Source: Pseudalkalibacillus sp052246725
Lineage (GTDB): Bacteria > Bacillota > Bacilli > Bacillales > Fictibacillaceae
Strand: one strand, 5' to 3'
NCBI GenBank assembly: GCA_052246725.1
Contig: JBQQCL010000002.1
Length of the DNA stretch: 64,000 bases
Shown: one piece after another, positions 1 through 9,600 of the stretch
Layout of the letters: every line of letters begins with the position of its first letter
Numbering within the stretch: the stretch's first letter is position 1
Program-made: the position numbers and the translations under genes
The notes under the pieces: model-generated
What the model was told of the DNA's origin: nothing
Seen by the model: only the letters and a program-made list of their open reading frames with translations
Databases searched by the model: none

Positions 1-28
1 AAAAGCAACAATCTTTTAGAAAAGAGAC
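1..28 (-). mobile_element. Terminal fragment of MITE-like repeat (left edge)
   Basis: The first 28 bases match the terminal inverted repeat of the MITE-like family seen complete at 4527-4800, 14300-14611, 26033-26572 and 33891-34296. They correspond to the end that reads TCTTTTCTAAAAGATTGTTG inward on the minus strand. The rest of the copy lies outside the window. Confidence 0.7.
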
Positions 29-39
29 TAATTAAAAAA

Positions 40-62
40 GGACTGCCGTATTCTGACAGTCC
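40..62 (-). terminator. Rho-independent terminator of the aldo/keto reductase gene
   Basis: GGACTG and CAGTCC form a stem. On the minus strand it is followed by a run of T, a few bases downstream of the reductase stop codon. Confidence 0.75.
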
Positions 63-72
63 ATTCCGACAG

Positions 73-903
73 TTAAAAATCAAAATCATCTGGATCTGGT
101 CCAAACCGTTCATTCCGATTCAGTGCATCGATAATGACCATTTCTTCTTGCGTCAATTGAAAATCGAATATATCAGCATTCGCATAGATCCGTTCTTCAT
201 GGACAGATTTCGGAATCGTTATGACACCATGCTGTAAATCCCAGCGAAGGATGACATGGGCAGGTGATTTTCCATAGTGGCGCCCTATTTGGATTAATTC
301 AGGATGATCAAGGAGTTTTCCATGCATCAACGGGGACCAAGCTTCTACTTGGATGTCGTTGGAATCACAGAACATCCGTACTTCTTCTTGTATTAATCGT
401 GGATGAAACTCAATCTGGTTCACCATCGGTTTGATTTCTGAGTCTTTCATCAAGTCTTCTAAATGGTGAACATTGAAATTACAAACCCCGATCGCTTTCG
501 TATGTCCCTCTTTATAGAGCTTTTCCATCGCTTTCCACGTTTCCTTGTACAGCCCTTCAACTGGCCAATGTATAAGATAAAGGTCTACATAGTCGAGACC
601 AAGTTTATCAAGACTTCTTCCAAAAGAGTTCATCGTTCGGTCATAACCCTGTCCTTTATTCCAGACTTTGGTGGTGATGAATAGTTCATCTCTGGGGATA
701 TCTGTTTCTCGGATAGCTTGACCAACCCCTTCTTCGTTCCGATAGATAGCTGCTGTATCAATGTTTCTGTAACCTGCTTCAAGTGCCACTTTTACAGCAT
801 GGATGACTTCCTTCCCGTCTTCTATTTTAAATACACCGAAACCTAAATGTGGCATTCTGACACCATTATGTAACCGCACAGTATCTTGTATACTCTTAAT
901 CAA
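73..903 (-). CDS. Aldo/keto reductase (YvgN/YtbE-like)
   Basis: NADPH-dependent reductase of aldehydes or methylglyoxal-like carbonyls, cytosolic, about 276 residues, the usual length of B. subtilis YvgN. The AKR signatures are visible: GYRNIDTAAIYRNEEGVG (Asp and the catalytic Tyr), the Lys in FITTKVWN, the His in LYLIHWP, and the C-terminal IPKSVHEER cofactor loop. I chose a TTG start at 903 because AAGGAG lies 8 nt upstream and the N-terminus then aligns with YvgN; a GTG at 912 is also in frame but sits too close to the ribosome binding site. That site lies inside the last codons of the upstream hydrolase gene, so the two are probably cotranscribed and translationally coupled. The physiological substrate cannot be told from sequence. 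Confidence 0.9.
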   Translation of the reverse strand: MIKSIQDTVRLHNGVRMPHLGFGVFKIEDGKEVIHAVKVALEAGYRNIDTAAIYRNEEGVGQAIRETDIPRDELFITTKVWNKGQGYDRTMNSFGRSLDKLGLDYVDLYLIHWPVEGLYKETWKAMEKLYKEGHTKAIGVCNFNVHHLEDLMKDSEIKPMVNQIEFHPRLIQEEVRMFCDSNDIQVEAWSPLMHGKLLDHPELIQIGRHYGKSPAHVILRWDLQHGVITIPKSVHEERIYANADIFDFQLTQEEMVIIDALNRNERFGPDPDDFDF

Positions 904-908
904 CCTCT

Positions 909-1796
909 TCACTCCTTAGGTGCAATATTCGTGTCGTTATTATTGACCGATTTAAATAATTCTGTAAGTTGCTCAGTCAATAGATTGAGAATCTGTTTAT
1001 CTTTCACATATTGAAAATGGGAAGCAGGATTCCAGCTCGTCAACAGATTACCTGTATTCACTTCTCTATCCTCCTGGATCACCATACCATAAGCATCACT
1101 TATGGTTTTTAATGGATAAGCGAGAATATCGTCACGATCGTAAATATTCCACCAACCACCCCTTCCATCTGGATAATGCTCGCAAAAGCTACGAGAAGGG
1201 ACTTGTATCGGTCGGTCAAAATCGGTGTAACGTAAACTCCATAAAGCCAATGGTGATCCGAGAGAAATGAATCTTGCGAGTGTTTCTCCCTTTTCCAGTG
1301 GAGTAGCATTTTCCGTCCACTCCTCGATATATGTCATACGATCTGAAGTCTTTTGTAGGTCATAAAAGAGATTACTGGTGATCACAGTTCCTAAACTATG
1401 TCCGATGACAATGAGAGGCGCATTTGCTCCTGCCTTTTCACTCAGTTTGGTCAATGCCTTGAAATAGATTTCATGTACTTGTTCATAATTTTGAAATTGG
1501 TCGCTTGTCGGCTGGTAAGCAATGGCATCACCTAAAAATTCAATCACGAATTTCCTTAATATAGAAAAATCGAGGCGACTACTTTTCTGGACGGCCACCC
1601 ATAAGTCCTTCTCCCTTTGATTGAACACCTCCCCCCAGTAAATTGGTTGGAAGATAAATTCGTGACCTGTGTATCTACGACCTTGATCCTTCATCCATTT
1701 CTCCAACTTTTTTTGTAAATTTTCGATAAGGATCTCAGCAAAATCCTCTTTTTGGATACCGGCCCCATGTATGACTGCTATTGCGATTGGTTGCAC
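909..1796 (-). CDS. Alpha/beta-hydrolase fold protein, lipase-like
   Basis: 295-residue protein of the alpha/beta-hydrolase superfamily. The nucleophile elbow GHSLG (in IVIGHSLGTVI) marks the catalytic Ser, and the N-terminal AVIHGAG segment resembles the oxyanion loop. No signal peptide is evident, so it is probably cytosolic. GTG start at 1796, preceded by AGGGGG with 9 nt spacing. It ends within 10 nt of the aldo/keto reductase start. The substrate is unknown; it could be an esterase or a fold member with another activity. A possible 26- to 34-codon ORF sits immediately upstream. Confidence 0.75.
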   Translation of the reverse strand: MQPIAIAVIHGAGIQKEDFAEILIENLQKKLEKWMKDQGRRYTGHEFIFQPIYWGEVFNQREKDLWVAVQKSSRLDFSILRKFVIEFLGDAIAYQPTSDQFQNYEQVHEIYFKALTKLSEKAGANAPLIVIGHSLGTVITSNLFYDLQKTSDRMTYIEEWTENATPLEKGETLARFISLGSPLALWSLRYTDFDRPIQVPSRSFCEHYPDGRGGWWNIYDRDDILAYPLKTISDAYGMVIQEDREVNTGNLLTSWNPASHFQYVKDKQILNLLTEQLTELFKSVNNNDTNIAPKE

Positions 1797-1799
1797 GTT

Positions 1800-1904
1800 T
1801 TATGTCCCCCTAATGTATTTATTTAAGATGTAATCATGGAATTGATTGATTTCATACGGCCATTTTATGGTTTTCGTCATCGGTATATATTCCACCTTCT
1901 TCAT
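1800..1904 (-). CDS. Possible small ORF upstream of the hydrolase gene
   Basis: Open frame of 34 codons (from an ATG at 1904) or 26 codons (from an ATG at 1880). The inner start has AAGGTGG about 11 nt upstream. The peptide is polar with an aromatic-rich centre (TIKWPYEINQFHDYIL). It ends 3 nt before the hydrolase GTG and overlaps that gene's ribosome binding site, an arrangement that would allow translational coupling. I recognise no family. It may be a leader peptide or chance. Confidence 0.35.
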   Translation of the reverse strand: MKKVEYIPMTKTIKWPYEINQFHDYILNKYIRGT

Positions 1905-1958
1905 TTTTCATAGATTCACATATCGAAGGGGAATGAATATCCGTCTTATTATGTAAAT

Positions 1959-1992
1959 GATAAGGACTGACCTTGTCTGGCAAGTCCTTATC
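1959..1992 (-). terminator. Terminator of the S8 peptidase gene
   Basis: Stem GATAAGGACT paired with AGTCCTTATC, directly after the peptidase stop codon on the minus strand. Confidence 0.7.
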
Positions 1993-1995
1993 GGT

Positions 1996-2937
1996 TCATC
2001 TTTTTGACTTTATTCCTCTAGACACATCCAGTAAACCTGCTCCGATTGTTTCACGGTCGAAATCCATTTTCACTGTATTATTGATAAGAAGGTTATATAT
2101 TTCTTTTTCAGTCAGTTTACGATTCAGCTTCTCTTCATACCCTTGGATCAATAAAGCCGCTGCCCCAGCTACATGAGGGGTGGCCATTGAGGTTCCTGAT
2201 AATTCAGCATATCTTGTCCCCGTATAGGTTGATAAGATATTTACCCCTGGGGCTACGAGGTCAATTTCATCGTTCGTATTTGTAAAAGGTGCAGGTTTCC
2301 GATCTTCTGTCGTAGCTCCTACACATACCACTTCTGGATAGAAACCAGGATACGTATGGTCAAATGATTTTGAAATTTTATCCCCTAAATTCCCTGCTGC
2401 ACAAACGACAAGGATATTATTTACAACAGCTCGTCTCACTGCAGAATGTAAACGAGGATCATGTACTGGTCCACCTAGTGACATTGAAATCACTCTAACC
2501 CGTTCTTTGTATGGTCCTCTCCAATTTATTGCGTAATGTATGCCTCTGATTAAACTATCATAAGAACTTGTACCGTTCGAGCGTATGACTTTTAAAATTA
2601 GCAGGTTCGCCTCAGGCGCCACCCCTGCGACTCCATTTCCATTCAACTCTGCTGCAATCGTACCAGCGACATGCGTACCGTGGAAATGATTATCCGAATA
2701 ATTTCTCGGATCCCCATTATGATCTGAAGTAAAATTCCTTCCCCCGATGATTCTATTTTTGAGATCAGGATGATTCGTTTGGCAGCCTGTATCCAGAACA
2801 GCAATGACAACGTCCTTACCTTTATAGCCCAGGTCCCACATCTTCTCTGCATTTATCATTTCAACACCATAGGGGATTTCTTGGCTGAATTCATTCTTGT
2901 TTCTTATCTTTGTGGGAAACAGTTGTAGGTCTGACAT
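1996..2937 (-). CDS. S8 subtilisin-family serine protease, intracellular type
   Basis: 313-residue subtilase with no signal peptide, the length and layout of Bacillus intracellular serine proteases (IspA). The catalytic triad is visible in order: Asp in AVLDTGCQTNHPDL, His in HFHGTHVAGTI and Ser in GTSMATPHVAGAAAL, with the oxyanion Asn in CAAGNLG. The short N-terminal segment contains LFPT in place of the LIPY-type inhibitory motif known for ISP propeptides. The start at 2937 is supported by AAAGGAG upstream. Expected to act on cytosolic proteins, especially in stationary phase and sporulation. It appears monocistronic, between two terminators. Confidence 0.92.
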   Translation of the reverse strand: MSDLQLFPTKIRNKNEFSQEIPYGVEMINAEKMWDLGYKGKDVVIAVLDTGCQTNHPDLKNRIIGGRNFTSDHNGDPRNYSDNHFHGTHVAGTIAAELNGNGVAGVAPEANLLILKVIRSNGTSSYDSLIRGIHYAINWRGPYKERVRVISMSLGGPVHDPRLHSAVRRAVVNNILVVCAAGNLGDKISKSFDHTYPGFYPEVVCVGATTEDRKPAPFTNTNDEIDLVAPGVNILSTYTGTRYAELSGTSMATPHVAGAAALLIQGYEEKLNRKLTEKEIYNLLINNTVKMDFDRETIGAGLLDVSRGIKSKR

Positions 2938-3033
2938 GCATTTATCTCCTTTTCACTTAAATCACAATTCTCTTATTCTTAGTAGATTCAAGTGAAAGGA
3001 TATTGGTATAGGGAGTTGTCCCAATAAATGTAA

Positions 3034-3100
3034 AAAAGGGGCTGACCCATAAGTGTCTTGATATTCCTAATAATTGTGACACTCTGTTAAAGGTTCAACC
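3034..3100 (-). terminator. Hairpin region between egtB-like gene and S8 peptidase
   Basis: Nested inverted repeats (GTGTC with GACAC, and an outer GGGGCTGACCC arm pairing with GGTTCAACCC), followed on the minus strand by a T run. Probable terminator of the egtB-like gene. Confidence 0.55.
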
Positions 3101-3107
3101 CATATTT

Positions 3108-4373
3108 TTATTCATCTCGAGCCAGACGTATTCCACTGTATTGCCAACGTTTATCAGGATGAAAAAAGTTACGGTATGAGTGCCTCACATGGGTAGAATG
3201 GGTTGCGCAAGACCCTCCTCTGAGTACCATTTGATTACACATGAATTTTGCATTGTATTCACCTAATGTACCCTCAAGCGGCTCCGATCCAGGGTAAAGC
3301 GTGTAAGGGCTGGATGTCCACTCCCATACATCTCCGAAAACCTTATACATTTGATTGTCCGAGTGATAGTCGCTATTAGGATGAAACATCTCATTATCGG
3401 CAAAGTTTCCACCAATTTCAACGTTTTTCATCGCATGTTCCCATTCGGTCTCTGTAGGCAGTCGGTTTCCTGACCACCTTGCAAATGCATCTGCTTCATA
3501 AAAACTGATATGTGTGACTGGTTCATCCAGTTCCACCTTCATCATTCCAGATAGGGTGAATGTGTACCAGTTTCCATCGATGCTCTCCCAATACAATGGT
3601 GCTTCCCAGTGGTCGTCTTTTATTTTCGACCAGCCTTCTGATAGCCAAAATGCAGGTTCTTGATATCCACCATCTTCAACGAAACCTAGATATTCCCCAT
3701 TTGTCACTGGCCGATTTGCAATTGCGTAGGCGTCCAACCAGGATTTATGACTCGGCCTTTCATTGTCAAAAGAAAATCCTTCATCTGAATAGCCAGTTTC
3801 AACAATCCCTTCTTGAAATGTGATCCACTGCATATCTGGTCGAGATGACCCTGCTCCGTTTCTTTTATCATGATAGATCGGTTTTAAAGGGTTGATCGAA
3901 AAATTATATTTGATATCTGTGATAAGGAGCTCCTGGTGTTGCTGTTCGTGATGTAATCCGATTTCCAGGATCGGAGCTATTTCTTCCAACTTATTTTCAT
4001 TACAGTTCACTAAGAAGTTAAGCATGCTTTCATCTACATGTTGTCTGTATTGGATAATTTCTTTAACAGATGGCCTTGAAAGCAGGCCTCTTGCATGCCT
4101 GGGGTATGGTTTACCATGTGTTTCATAATAGGAGTTGAATAAATAGTCGAATGTTTCATTGAATGGATTGTACTTTGGATGATAAGGAATGAGAATGAAC
4201 GTTTCGAAAAACCAGGTCGTATGCGCAAGATGCCACTTTGGAGGACTGACATCAGGGATCGATTGAACGACAAAATCTTCTGGTTCTAATGGTGCTGTGA
4301 GTTGATCTGAAAATGCTCTGATCTGTTGGTAGCTTTCCAACAACAAACTGGATTTTTGTTCAGTAATGGACAA
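3108..4373 (-). CDS. egtB: EgtB-like iron(II)-dependent sulfoxide synthase
   Basis: 421-residue protein with an N-terminal DinB-like four-helix domain and a C-terminal FGE-sulfatase domain, the architecture of EgtB, which joins a thiol (gamma-Glu-Cys or Cys) to hercynine in ergothioneine synthesis. Visible motifs are HLAHTTWFFETF near residue 50, the iron-binding HxxxHxE in LHHEQQHQELL, and C-terminal RLPTETEWEHA, GDVWEWTSSPY and LRGGSC. The start is a TTG at 4373 with AGGAG 8 nt upstream; an internal ATG could be used instead. No egtD (histidine methyltransferase) lies in the window, so the partner gene must be elsewhere or the true substrate differs (for example an OvoA-like activity). Confidence 0.85.
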   Translation of the reverse strand: MSITEQKSSLLLESYQQIRAFSDQLTAPLEPEDFVVQSIPDVSPPKWHLAHTTWFFETFILIPYHPKYNPFNETFDYLFNSYYETHGKPYPRHARGLLSRPSVKEIIQYRQHVDESMLNFLVNCNENKLEEIAPILEIGLHHEQQHQELLITDIKYNFSINPLKPIYHDKRNGAGSSRPDMQWITFQEGIVETGYSDEGFSFDNERPSHKSWLDAYAIANRPVTNGEYLGFVEDGGYQEPAFWLSEGWSKIKDDHWEAPLYWESIDGNWYTFTLSGMMKVELDEPVTHISFYEADAFARWSGNRLPTETEWEHAMKNVEIGGNFADNEMFHPNSDYHSDNQMYKVFGDVWEWTSSPYTLYPGSEPLEGTLGEYNAKFMCNQMVLRGGSCATHSTHVRHSYRNFFHPDKRWQYSGIRLARDE

Positions 4374-4475
4374 TGGGTTCGCTCCTCTCTTAACCTATAT
4401 CTATTTTCTATTTTGACTCTTCCCTTCCTCTTTTGCTTACAAACCAACAGCCTAAAATCAAATCCCCAAATAAAA

Positions 4476-4834
4476 AAACTTGGCAAAGCCAAGCCTTAGC
4501 GCAGGCGGAGCCTTAGTTACTATATTGGCTGTTTGCGCACACTTTGTTGCTTTTGCACTTAAAGAAAGTATAAAATACTTTCTTCAGTATAAGGGCAACT
4601 AAGGCTCGACCTACAAAAGGCATGGTCTCGCCAAGTTTTCTTTAAAAGTCGTTGATTTCCGCTCCAGGATGCTCGCTTTCCGCAGGGCGTGCGGTGAGCC
4701 CGCAGGAGTCTCGCACTCGCTCTCCAATCATCTCCAATCAACTTGCATAAGGTGGTTTTTTTAAAATGACTCAAAAGCAACAATCTTTAAGAAAAGAGCC
4801 TTGCAGAAAGTAGTTATACTTTTTTTATATGAAA
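4476..4834. repeat. Solo hairpin module interrupted by a MITE insertion
   Basis: The left part (4476-4526) and right part (4801-4834) join into a copy of the short module seen alone at 20020-20110: the left part ends in the CCTTAGTTA-tatatt segment and the right part continues with the AGAAAGTA-TATACTTT hairpin. The MITE at 4527-4800 therefore appears to have landed inside an older solo module. Confidence 0.6.
4527..4800 (-). mobile_element. MITE-like element, copy A
   Basis: 274-bp element flanked by imperfect terminal inverted repeats: left end GGCTGTTTGCGCACACTTTG, right end (reverse complement) GGCTCTTTTCTTAAAGATTG. It is in opposite orientation to copies B, C and D and codes for no transposase. 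The interior carries the GCTCGCTTTCCGC motif and the AAGAAAGTAT hairpin of the family. No clear 8-bp target duplication is seen here. Confidence 0.7.
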
Positions 4835-4856
4835 AAAGCTGGCTATCGCCAGCTTT
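4835..4856 (-). terminator. Terminator of the 47-residue protein gene
   Basis: AAAGCTGGC and GCCAGCTTT form a perfect 9-bp stem with a 4-nt loop, followed by T on the minus strand, just past the small ORF at 4869. Confidence 0.8.
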
Positions 4857-4868
4857 GTAGAATATTGT

Positions 4869-5012
4869 CTATCGTTCTTTTTCCTTATTTTCCTGTTTCT
4901 CTAAATCAATCGGTTCATCTCTTGCAAATTCTTCCCTTGCAATTTTAGAGCCTTTTGGTGGACGGTTGATCGTCCCTTGCCGCTTGTGATCGAAATTTTT
5001 GCCTCTACCCAC
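4869..5012 (-). CDS. Small basic uncharacterised protein, 47 residues
   Basis: GTG start at 5012 with a strong AAAGGAGG upstream, and a clear terminator right after the stop, so this is very likely a real gene although short. The peptide begins VGRGKNFDHKRQGTINRPPK and ends in a charged E/K-rich tail; there is no hydrophobic stretch. It resembles short Bacillus spore- or stress-associated basic proteins in composition only; I do not recognise the family. It sits alone between gltD and a MITE copy, on the same strand as gltBD. Confidence 0.75.
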   Translation of the reverse strand: MGRGKNFDHKRQGTINRPPKGSKIAREEFARDEPIDLEKQENKEKER

Positions 5013-5112
5013 TCTTTAAACCTCCTTTAGGTGAACATAATAAATGTTTTTATTATTTATTAAAAGGATAGCCTAAAACAGTAGTTTTTACTCGTGAGGA
5101 GTAGTTAAGGCT

Positions 5113-6594
5113 TTAGCCAGTATATGCGGCTTTATGCTGATTCATCAAGAAGGAATGACATTCCTCGGCAACTTCTCTGCCTTCGCGAATCGCCCAAACG
5201 ACCAGACTTTGACCGCGTCTTGCATCTCCAGCAGCGAAAACACCTTCCTGATTGGTCATATAACTGGATTTATCCGTCCAAATTAAACCTCTATCGGTCT
5301 TCTTCAAATTGAATTGATCCAAGAAATCTTTTTCAGGTCCAGTAAAACCGATGGCGATCAGTACGAGTTGCGCATCCCATTCCTTTTCTGTTCCAGGGAT
5401 TTCTTTCGTAACGATTTTGCCATCCACTAATTCTTTCTTGACTTGAACCGTTTGAAGAGACTTAAGTGCACCATCATCTGACGTCTCGAAGCGCTTTGTC
5501 AAAATTTCGTATTCCCTTGGGTCTTTCTTATATTTTTTGTATGCTTCTTCGTAGGCGTATTCTAAAGAAAAGGTTAAAGGGAAATGTGGCCAAGGATTAT
5601 CTTCTGTCCGTTCTTTAGGCTGTTCCGGATGTTTACCGAACTGTACGACACTTTTACAACTTTGGCGTAATGCAGTTGCCACACAGTCTGCACCAGTATC
5701 TCCTCCACCAATGACGATGACGTCTTTCCCTTCTGCAGAAATCGGGAATTCCGATCCATCATTTAAGGCTTTCGTCGAACTTGTTAAATAGTCCATTGCA
5801 AAGTGAACGCCTTTACTTTCCCGTTTTTCAATCGGTAGATCACGAGGCTGCTGTGCACCTGTACAGACAATAACAGCATCATAATCTTTTGTAAGCTGTT
5901 CGCGACTGATATCGACGCCGATTTCCGTATTGAGTTTGAATTCGATCCCTTCTTCTTTCAAAAGGTTTACTCTACGTTCTATAGTCTCTTTTTCAAGCTT
6001 CATATTCGGGATTCCATACATGAGCAACCCGCCAGCACGGTCGTCCCTTTCATAAACAGTCACCCAATGACCGGCTTTATTTAATTGGTCAGCTGCAGCC
6101 AACCCTGCTGGTCCGGAGCCGACGATTGCAACTTTCTTTCCCGTCCTGTGGGTTGGAGGTTCAGGTTGGACCCAACCGTTGTCAAAGCCACGCTCAATAA
6201 TTTCGTTCTCAATTGACTTGATTGTCACCGGGTCGCTGTTAATTGCGAGTGTACATGAGCCTTCACAAGGTGCTGGACATACTCTACCGGTGAATTCCGG
6301 GAAGTTGTTGGTCTCATCCAACCGAGCAAGTGCTTGTTTCCATTTTCCTTGATACACAAGCTCATTGAATTCAGGAATCAAATTATTGATCGGACACCCG
6401 ATTGCAGAACGACCCCATTCTGCCCCTGTATGACAAAACGGTGTACCACAGTCCATGCACCTGGCGCTTTGTTCTTTCATATCTTTTTCGGAATGTCGAA
6501 GGGTGTATTCTTCCCAATCCTTCGTCCTCGTCAATGGATTACGTTCCGGGTTTTTCTTCCGAGGATACGTTAGGAATCCTTTTACTTTACTCAT
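5113..6594 (-). CDS. gltD: Glutamate synthase small (beta) subunit
   Basis: 493-residue flavoprotein that takes electrons from NADPH and passes them through Fe-S clusters to GltB for conversion of 2-oxoglutarate and glutamine to two glutamates. The N-terminal Fe-S region has CMDCGTPFC and CPAPCEGSC. The FAD-binding motif is VAIVGSGPAGLAAA; the NADPH-binding motif is VIVIGGGDTGADC. The start at 6594 (MSKVKGFL) is preceded by AAGGAGGGG; the open frame extends nine codons further upstream without a site. It follows gltB after 77 nt, so gltBD form an operon controlled by GltC. Confidence 0.97.
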   Translation of the reverse strand: MSKVKGFLTYPRKKNPERNPLTRTKDWEEYTLRHSEKDMKEQSARCMDCGTPFCHTGAEWGRSAIGCPINNLIPEFNELVYQGKWKQALARLDETNNFPEFTGRVCPAPCEGSCTLAINSDPVTIKSIENEIIERGFDNGWVQPEPPTHRTGKKVAIVGSGPAGLAAADQLNKAGHWVTVYERDDRAGGLLMYGIPNMKLEKETIERRVNLLKEEGIEFKLNTEIGVDISREQLTKDYDAVIVCTGAQQPRDLPIEKRESKGVHFAMDYLTSSTKALNDGSEFPISAEGKDVIVIGGGDTGADCVATALRQSCKSVVQFGKHPEQPKERTEDNPWPHFPLTFSLEYAYEEAYKKYKKDPREYEILTKRFETSDDGALKSLQTVQVKKELVDGKIVTKEIPGTEKEWDAQLVLIAIGFTGPEKDFLDQFNLKKTDRGLIWTDKSSYMTNQEGVFAAGDARRGQSLVVWAIREGREVAEECHSFLMNQHKAAYTG

Positions 6595-6637
6595 ATCAAC
6601 CCCTCCTTCTATTTTTATCACCTGATTTTAAATGTAA

Positions 6638-6668
6638 GAGGCTGACCATGTTCTGGCCAGACCCCTTT
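6638..6668 (-). terminator. Hairpin between gltB and gltD
   Basis: GAGGCTGACC pairs with GGCCAGACCCC around a short loop in the gltB-gltD gap. The T-rich tail is weak on the minus strand, so it may be a partial terminator or processing site that sets the gltB:gltD ratio. Confidence 0.4.
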
Positions 6669-6671
6669 TGT

Positions 6672-9600
6672 TTAATTTGGTATTTTTGCGACCTTTTCAC
6701 GATTGTTCTCATTTTCAGTGAGTGTACGTTTGAATTCTTCAGGAATGATTTTCACGAACTGGGAAACAGACTCATTCCAATTGCTGAGCAATTGTTTGGC
6801 TCTTTTGCTGCCAGTATATTGAACATGCTTGAGAAGCATTGCATGGATATGTTGGATTTCATCATAAGCCTCGAGTTTTTCAAACAATACCATTTCGCGG
6901 TTACAAAGTCTTTTGACGGACCTTTGTTCAGGATTCCAGATATAAGCGATACCGCCAGACATACCAGCAGCAAAGTTTTTCCCTATTGATCCTAGTACAA
7001 TGACTTTGCCACCTGTCATATATTCACAACCGTTATCACCTAGACCTTCAACAACCGCATGGGCACCACTGTTCCGTACAGCGAAACGTTCTCCTGCAGA
7101 ACCGTTGATATAGACCTCACCATCAGTTGCGCCAAACAATGATACATTACCAATGATCACTTCTTCCATTTGCCGGACAATCGATTTTGAACTTGGAGCG
7201 ACAATGATTTTTCCTCCTGATAGTCCTTTACCGACATAGTCGTTCGCATCTCCGTTGACCCTCAACGTAATTCCCTTTGGAACGAATGCACCGAAACTTT
7301 GTCCCGCAGATCCGTTAAAAGTGAGATCAATCGTATTTTCAGGCAGTCCTTTACCGCCATATCGTTTCGTAACTTCATAACCTAAACGCGTACCAACTGC
7401 TCTATCTGTATTACGTATCGGCAGTGTCAACGAGATCGGTTGCTGATTGATGATGTTGTTTTCGACTGTTGGAATGATTTCAGCAAGATCTAGGTGATTT
7501 TCATTATATTCAGTTCGATAAGGACGGTCCTTCTTCTTCCATTCTTCGTCTGATTGGATCAGTAATGGTGTAAGGTCCATCTGCTTCGCCTTTGGATGTT
7601 GATAGAATTTTTCATGCAGTTTCAGAAGGTCAGTCCTTCCGACCAATTCATCCATCGTTTTTACCCCAAGCTGTGCCATTATTTCGCGAATTTCTTCAGC
7701 GATGAAACGCATATAATTCACGACATGGTCTGCTTCACCCATGAACTTTTTACGTAGTTCCGGGTTTTGAGTTGCGATCCCAACTGGACATGTATCAAGG
7801 TGACAAGCTCTCATTAAGATACACCCAAGTACGACAAGTGGTGCCGTTGAAAAGCCGTATTCTTCAGCACCTAGAAGCGCAGCTTTGACGACATCTTTCC
7901 CTGTCATCAACTTTCCATCTGTTTCAACGACTACTTTATCACGTAGATTGTTTAATACGAGAGTCTGATGTGCCTCAGCCAAACCAAGTTCCCAAGGAAG
8001 CCCCGCATGGCGTATGCTCGTTTTTGGAGATGCGCCTGTACCTCCTTCGTAACCACTTATAAGAATGACGTCTGCTTTTCCTTTTGCGACACCCGCAGCG
8101 ATCGTACCTACACCTGACTTCGCGACCAATTTTACACTGATCCGTGCATTTGCGTTAGCGTGCTTCAAGTCATAGATCAATTGGGACAAGTCCTCTATTG
8201 AATAGATATCATGGTGTGGAGGAGGTGAAATCAAACCTACACCAGGGGTAGACTTACGAACTTCGGCAATCCACGGATGGACCTTTTTGCCTGGAAGGTG
8301 TCCCCCTTCCCCAGGCTTCGCTCCCTGTGCCATCTTGATTTGAATTTCATCCGCACTTGAGAGATAATGACTGTTTACTCCGAAACGTCCTGATGCTACC
8401 TGTTTGATTGCACTTTTTCGGATATCACCGTTCTTATCTGGAATAAACCGATCAGGGTCTTCGCCACCTTCTCCCGAGTTGCTTTTTCCTCCGATGCGGT
8501 TCATAGCGACCGCTAAAATTTCATGTGCCTCTTTACTTAGTGAGCCATATGACATCGCACCTGTTTTAAAACGTTTGAAAATCGCTTCAGCTGGTTCCAC
8601 TTGTTCAATCGGTACCGGTTCACTTTCTGCTTTTATATCCAATAAATCACGGAGGTACGTGATGCTTTCATTAGAAGCCAACTCAGAAAAACGGTCATAG
8701 AGCTCTTTATTGTTCGTCCTGCAGGCATGCTGGAGAGTATGGATCGTTTCAGGATTGAAGGAATGATATTCTCCATTTTTTCTCCATTGCATCGCACCGC
8801 CTGATTCCAATAGAGAATCTTTTTCAACAAATGCTTTTCTGTGCCGATTCAAAGATTCTTCCGCGATGGTTTCCAAGCCGATGCCGCTTAACTTCGAAGC
8901 AGTCCCCGTAAAGTACTTGGAGATGACTTCTTCATCGATTCCGATCGCTTCAAATGTTTGTGCTCCACGATAACTTTGAATCGTTGAAATACCCATTTTT
9001 GACATCACTTTCACAATTCCTGAAGTAGCAGCTTCTCTGTATCGTTCAACCGCTTCCTCGTAGTCATAGTCAGTGATGTGTTCTTGACCGATCAAATCTT
9101 CGATCGTGCGATAAGCAAGGTATGGATAAATCATGTCTGCTCCGAACCCTATGAGCATTGAGAATTGATGGACATCACGGGCTTCAGCTGTTTCTACGAT
9201 TATGCTTGCTTTCGTACGCAACCCTTTCCGGACAAGGAAATGGTGTAACCCACTTACCATGAGCAACGACGGGATTGGAACATTTTTTTCGTTCATATTT
9301 CGATCCGTGAGCACGATCAACGGGATGCCTTGAGCAATCGTCGTTTCAACTTTTTCAAAGATCTCTTCCATACGTGACTCTAAGGAAGTTGCTCCTTTGT
9401 CTGCAGAGAAACAATAGGATATTTTCTTCGAAAGGAAATCATTTCGTCCGTTATGGATGATTTCTTCGTATTCTTGTTTACGAAGGATTGGTGTATAAAG
9501 TCTGATCCGTTTACAATGCTGCGGGCCTTCCTCCAATACATTACTCTTCGGTCCAAGGTAAGATGTAGTGGATGTAACACCTTTTTCCCGGATCGCATCA

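Noticed and set aside
4527..4800. HEARO/IS605-type RNA element as an explanation of the repeats
   Set aside because: The terminal inverted repeats and 8-bp duplications of copies C and D fit a DDE-type MITE, not IS605-type transposition, which leaves no duplication.
6402..6989. 195-residue plus-strand frame antisense to the gltD/gltB junction
   Set aside because: It overlaps two certain genes, has no ribosome site and shows the Ser/Phe-rich make-up of antisense shadows.
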